Shown here: piece by piece, positions 60,233-64,000 of the stretch
How the letters are laid out: the number at the start of each line of letters is the position of its first letter
Numbering within the stretch: position 1 is the stretch's first letter
Assembly (NCBI GenBank): GCA_018398815.1
Contig: CM031626.1
Location: 43,596,319 to 43,660,318 of the forward strand
Direction of reading: 5' to 3'
From: Conus ventricosus
Lineage: Eukaryota > Mollusca > Gastropoda > Neogastropoda > Conidae
Length of the DNA: 64,000 nt
The notes under the pieces: generated by a model
Seen by the model: the letters and a program-made list of their open reading frames with translations, nothing else
Told to the model about the DNA's origin: nothing
Databases searched by the model: none
Made by a program: the position numbers and the translations under genes

Positions 60233-62885
60233 CAGGATCAGGATCAGGGGCGTTGTATCAAATACAACGTAGCCTATTTAGGCTTTTTTACGCCCCTTCT
60301 GTATATCCTTTTTTCCTTTCGTAAACCGTTGGTCCAGTCATAGGCTAGCTCAGACCTATTAGTATTATCCATCAAATTCATATCTAATTTTTGTTAATAA
60401 TTCATGTTTATCTATGAGGTTCTTAAAAACATTAATACTAGGTGCATGTTTGATGTTAAGTGTTAGTTTATTCCAAAAGTTGGTTACTCTATTAGTAAAA
60501 GTAAATTTTCTTAAATTCGTTCTAGAATATTGTTTTAAATATCTTATCTTCACTGTTCCTTGTAATGTAACATTCTTCTGCGGAGTACAAAAAAAGCGTG
60601 CTTTATCAACATCATCAATTTCATTAAATATCTTGTATGCTTGAAATCAAGTCTCCTCTTATTCTTCTTGCCTTAAGTGTTGGAAGTTGCAGATATTTTA
60701 ATCTTTCCTGATATGAGTAATCTTTTATATTATGAATCATCTTGGTTGCTCTTCTTTGTACCTGTTCTAGAGCTTCTGATTGTCTCTTTAGCATTGGATA
60801 CCATACAGTGTTGCCATATTCAAGAACAGGTCTAACTAGTGTCTTACATAATTGCAAAAAAGTGTCCTTTTCCATAAATGTAAAGGTTCTTTTTATTATT
60901 CCAATCATTCTGTTAGCCTTATTAATACTATTTGCAATATGATTGTCAAATAGTAAATTTTTGTCAAAAGTCACACCTAGGTCTTTCTCTTCTTCACATT
61001 TAGATACTTTTATTTCCTTGCCCCCAATTTTCATTGTGGTATCCCACTAATAACATCAGCACTATGAGGGAAGGAACTACCAATCCTTACCTTCTGAGTT
61101 CTTTTTGATAAAAAGTCTCTAACCCAACCAAGTATATTTCCTATTATTCCATAAGACTCTAATTTCTTTAAAAGTCTTTCATGTGGTGCTGAATCGAATG
61201 CTTTTCTAAAGTCTAAATACAAAACATCTTCTCTCCTTTATCTATCTCCTTTGTGAAGTCTTCCATCACTTCTAAAAGTTGAGTCACACAAGACCTTTTT
61301 GCACGAATCCATGTTGACACTCAGCATATAATTTATTTTCTGTCATATGTTTAATAATAGCCTCTCTAATAAATGATTCTAAAATTTTGCATATAATGCA
61401 TGTTAAACTCACTGGTCTATAATTTCCTGGATCTGTTCTTGTACCTTTTTTTAATACTGGAATGACTGTAGCTGTTTTCCAATCTGAAGGTACTATCATT
61501 TCTTTAACAGATTTAGAAAAGAGTATGTAAACAGGGCTTCTGCTGGGGTGAATTTCTTTCAGGTCCCAGGGACCCCTTCATCAGATTTTTAAGGGGTCCC
61601 AGGCTAACATTAAGGGGTCCCTACACCACAATAAAAACAAAATATACGTTAAAAAATTGCATCCCTGCATACGCACTGCAATTGTCACAGACACATCGTC
61701 ACAATAAAAACAAAATAAACATCAAAAATTGTATCCGTTCACGATCTTGCTCCTCTGCTACGCTTTTTCGCTTTTGCGACGATAATTTCGTTAACCACGC
61801 TTCGAGAGACATGTTGGAAACAAAGGCTTCGCGGAAATGCCTCTCTCCTGCCGGGAAAATGAAAAGCGTCATCGTGACATCACATGGCTCAAAGTAGGAA
61901 AATTCGGTCAACTGAAAATGATGCTGTGGCCTAGCGTTAAGCTTAGTCAGTCAGCCTCAGCAGACGACAAAAGTGACCGACGTTTGTTGTTAGGAGGCTG
62001 CCCCACTTGCTTTGTTACTGTTCAAACTTGAAAACGGATGGGTTCGGTCCGAAGTGTAGCAGACCTACGATGTTACGGCACCCAACTTACGATGTTGAAG
62101 GCAGTCTTTTCTCACTTTATGTCCGACTTCACCAAAATTTGAAGGGGTCCCTGGGGACCCCTTACACGGACACCTAGTGCGTCCCGTAGAGTTTTAATGT
62201 GTACTGTACGCAATTTTTTGCGTTTTCAGAAGCCCTGTGTAAAGTGGGAAGGCCATCTCCTCATTTAGCTCTTTTAGTACTCTCCATGGGATGGCATCCG
62301 GACCACATGCCTTATTAGGGTTTAAAGATTGAAGTTTCTTTTTTATTGCATCCACTGAAATGTCTACATTTTCTAACACTATGCCTTTTGACCTTGAAGC
62401 TGGACTTAGAACAGGCATATTTTTAGTATCTTCCCTTGTGAATACACTAGAAAAAATGTATTCAAAATATCTGCCTTACCTCTATCTGTCTCCACTGTGT
62501 CACCATCCTTAGTCACTAAAGGGCTCACTCCTGTATTCATCTTTGTTTTCGATTGTACATATCTCCAGAAGGCTTTTGGATTTTGTTTACATTCCTTTGA
62601 TAACTTCTTTTCAAATTCCTTTTTTGCTTTTCTTATTTTTTTATTACAAGTATTACGTGCTTTAATATAATTTTGATAATCTTTCCCCTGCTTTGTGACT
62701 AAGAATCTCTGATACATATTAAGCCTATATTTCTTTTTTACAAATTTCATTGTCTTTGCATTCATCCACTTTGGTTTCTGTTTTTTTATTATTCTTAATA
62801 ATTTGTTTTGGAACGTTGTTTTCTATTAAAGAATTTAAAATACTTTTAATTTCCACCAGCCTTCTTTAGTGTGGATTGAATATAA
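60233..62885 (-). mobile_element. LINE-F: CR1/L2-type LINE, RT core deleted, interrupted by hAT-D
   Basis: On the minus strand it has a Lys-rich pre-RT region (~62765-62560; NPKAFWRYVQSKTK) and LNPNKACGPDAIPWRVLKEL (~62330-62270). After hAT-D come VPSDWKTATVIPVLKKG, NYRPVSLTC (~61490-61400), LDFRKAFDSAPH (~61220) and a GIPQ end (~61031). Then it jumps directly to MKIGGKEI, KDLGVTFDKNLLFDNH and the C-terminal RRATKMI/RRIRGDLIS, TNFWNKL. The block with the active-site Asp pair between GIPQ and MKIGG is missing. The 3'UTR ends in a (GATCCT)-type repeat near 60235. Confidence 0.85.
61532..62237. mobile_element. hAT-D: 706-bp hAT-like non-autonomous element inside LINE-F
   Basis: Perfect inverted ends CAGGGCTTCTG (61532) and CAGAAGCCCTG (ending 62237) are flanked by the 6-bp duplication TGTAAA (61526-61531, 62238-62243). 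AAGGGGTCCC/GGGACCCCTT words cluster at both ends. No transposase is visible. It splits the LINE-F RT frame after FPLYT. Confidence 0.87.
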
Positions 62886-62967
62886 TGTTTTTTTAAGATA
62901 GGCATGCAACCAGACCGAAACAAAATTTCAAAATGGAGTGACTGACGGCGGCGAACAAAGCAAAATT

Positions 62968-63096
62968 TAGAAATAGAGTTTGTTACTTACCGCCAATGAC
63001 ATTGACAAACAAAGCACATGACAAGACGACACATGTGTCTTGTCATGTGCTTTGTTTGTCAATGTCATTGGCGTTAAGTAACAAACTCTATTTCTA
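62968..63096. repeat. Near-perfect ~63-bp inverted repeat (hairpin)
   Basis: TAGAAATAGAGTTTGTTACT ... at 62968 is mirrored by the inverse ending at 63096. The arms differ by one base and a 3-base extra, and the centre GACACATGTGTC is itself a palindrome, leaving almost no loop. Confidence 0.92.
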
Positions 63097-64000
63097 AACG
63101 AAACAAAATTGAAAAATGATGAGGGGACGCAAGTAGGCCGTAAGGCCTAAGGCCAAAAAGCCGGTCTCTACTACTACTACTACTTATATCACTAAAACAC
63201 CATCTGACAGCAGATTCTAATAATGCACTTTTCTTACACAACACATCCTTTATTTGGCGACAGTCTCTCTGGCTAGTATGCGCTCTGTCGCTGAATGAAT
63301 TAAACACTTGAACTTGGAAGAAAAGTAGAGAGAGTGGAATGGGAATGCAGTGGGGTGAGCTAAATCTGGAAACTGCTTTAAACATCATCAACAAAATAAC
63401 AATTAGAAGAAAATGATAACCTGACGGTCTTTGTGAAGACGGCTGAGCGCAGGGCACGATTATATCCCCAAAACTGGAAGACCTGGACGACCCTTTGCAA
63501 TTCAACTGAACAGTCTCCAACTCAGGCTGATCATCTTGGTGTCTTCTCTCTTTTGAACCATGTGTCACATTCTGTTCTTCGCAGGAACTGCCTGGTAAAA
63601 ATTTCTATGCCAATAAGAGCGGCTAAATCTTCCACTTCAGTTGCTGCCATTTATAATAATAAATAGCACACCTCGCATGCGAATGCGCCGTTTTCTCCTT
63701 TCACGTTTTCAGACAAACCGGATACCGATTAAAAGTATCTTTCTACTGCAAAATCTCTTATTATCGGAACTGCAAGTCTGCTCCCCCTTCCTGTATGCTG
63801 CACAGATGGAAGAATCTTTTAGCAAAACAAAAGAGACATACACCAGTCAGAATATATCTACTATATGTGGATTTCATCAGCGAGCTACTATTAATCGCGT
63901 TTCCCCCGAAGGACTATCTGATCCCCGACACGTCCTATCTGAGCACAGAACCGGACCCAAAAATAACCACACAAAAAAAAAGAAAGAAAAAAAGTAAACT
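63097..64000. other. Unassigned end of window
   Basis: A CTA triplet run lies at 63168-63183 next to GGCCGTAAGGCCTAAGGCC. Frames of 77-164 codons exist on both strands but show no recognised domain. I see nothing I can support as a gene. Confidence 0.4.

Noticed and set aside
63074..63568. 164-codon minus-strand frame
   Set aside because: It overlaps the hairpin and a CTA run, and shows no recognised domain.

Overview
The window looks like nuclear DNA from an animal, most likely a mollusc. I infer this from I-type and CR1/L2-type LINEs, tRNA-headed SINEs, hAT- and piggyBac-like transposons, many minisatellites, long CA/GA/poly-C tracts, and one recognisable spliced host gene. Nothing is bacterial: there are no operons, no CRISPR array and no rRNA. 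The species-level guess is inference only.

Layout. 0-2.5 kb: a minus-strand LINE (RT plus RNase H) with an inverted 5' piece. 2.5-6.8 kb: minisatellites and a ~146-bp satellite. 7.4-10.5 kb: a LINE remnant split by a long tRNA-headed SINE, then a 73-bp array and a second SINE family. 12-15.3 kb: 73/100-bp and 74-bp arrays, the latter split by a second copy of the long SINE. 16.9-20.3 kb: a 5'-truncated LINE with a perfect 11-bp target duplication. 22-30 kb: mostly unique DNA with one plausible unidentified exon (22.0 kb), a piggyBac-like fold-back (27.3-28.7 kb) and the last coding exon of the host gene. 30.4-45.5 kb: a 15-kb LTR retrotransposon with 2.3-kb LTRs, a tRNA-Pro-type primer site and a 5-bp target duplication. 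It sits inside a 39-bp tandem array and contains a near full-length, badly broken LINE. 46-55 kb: 45-bp and 42-bp arrays, the latter split by a nest of three hAT-like elements. 55-57.5 kb: another host coding exon and several weaker exon candidates. 58-63.1 kb: three CR1/L2-type LINE pieces, one interrupted by a hAT-like element, and a near-perfect hairpin.

The host gene is a minus-strand homologue of RAMAC, the small activating subunit of the mRNA cap methyltransferase. Its conserved domain exon is at 54,981-~55,160 and its Arg/His-rich tail exon at 29,793-30,036. The ~24.9-kb intron between them holds the LTR element, its LINE, the hAT nest and the largest satellite.

I found no convincing new biological system. 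The strongest novelties are structural: the LTR element without a recognisable pol, the interleaved inverted piggyBac-like arrangement with four TTAA sites, the ~870-bp composite SINE, and repeated insertion of transposons into tandem arrays. Sequence from ~33.7 to 45.4 kb carries dense small indels relative to its sister copies and a ~295-base poly-C run, so assembly quality there is suspect.
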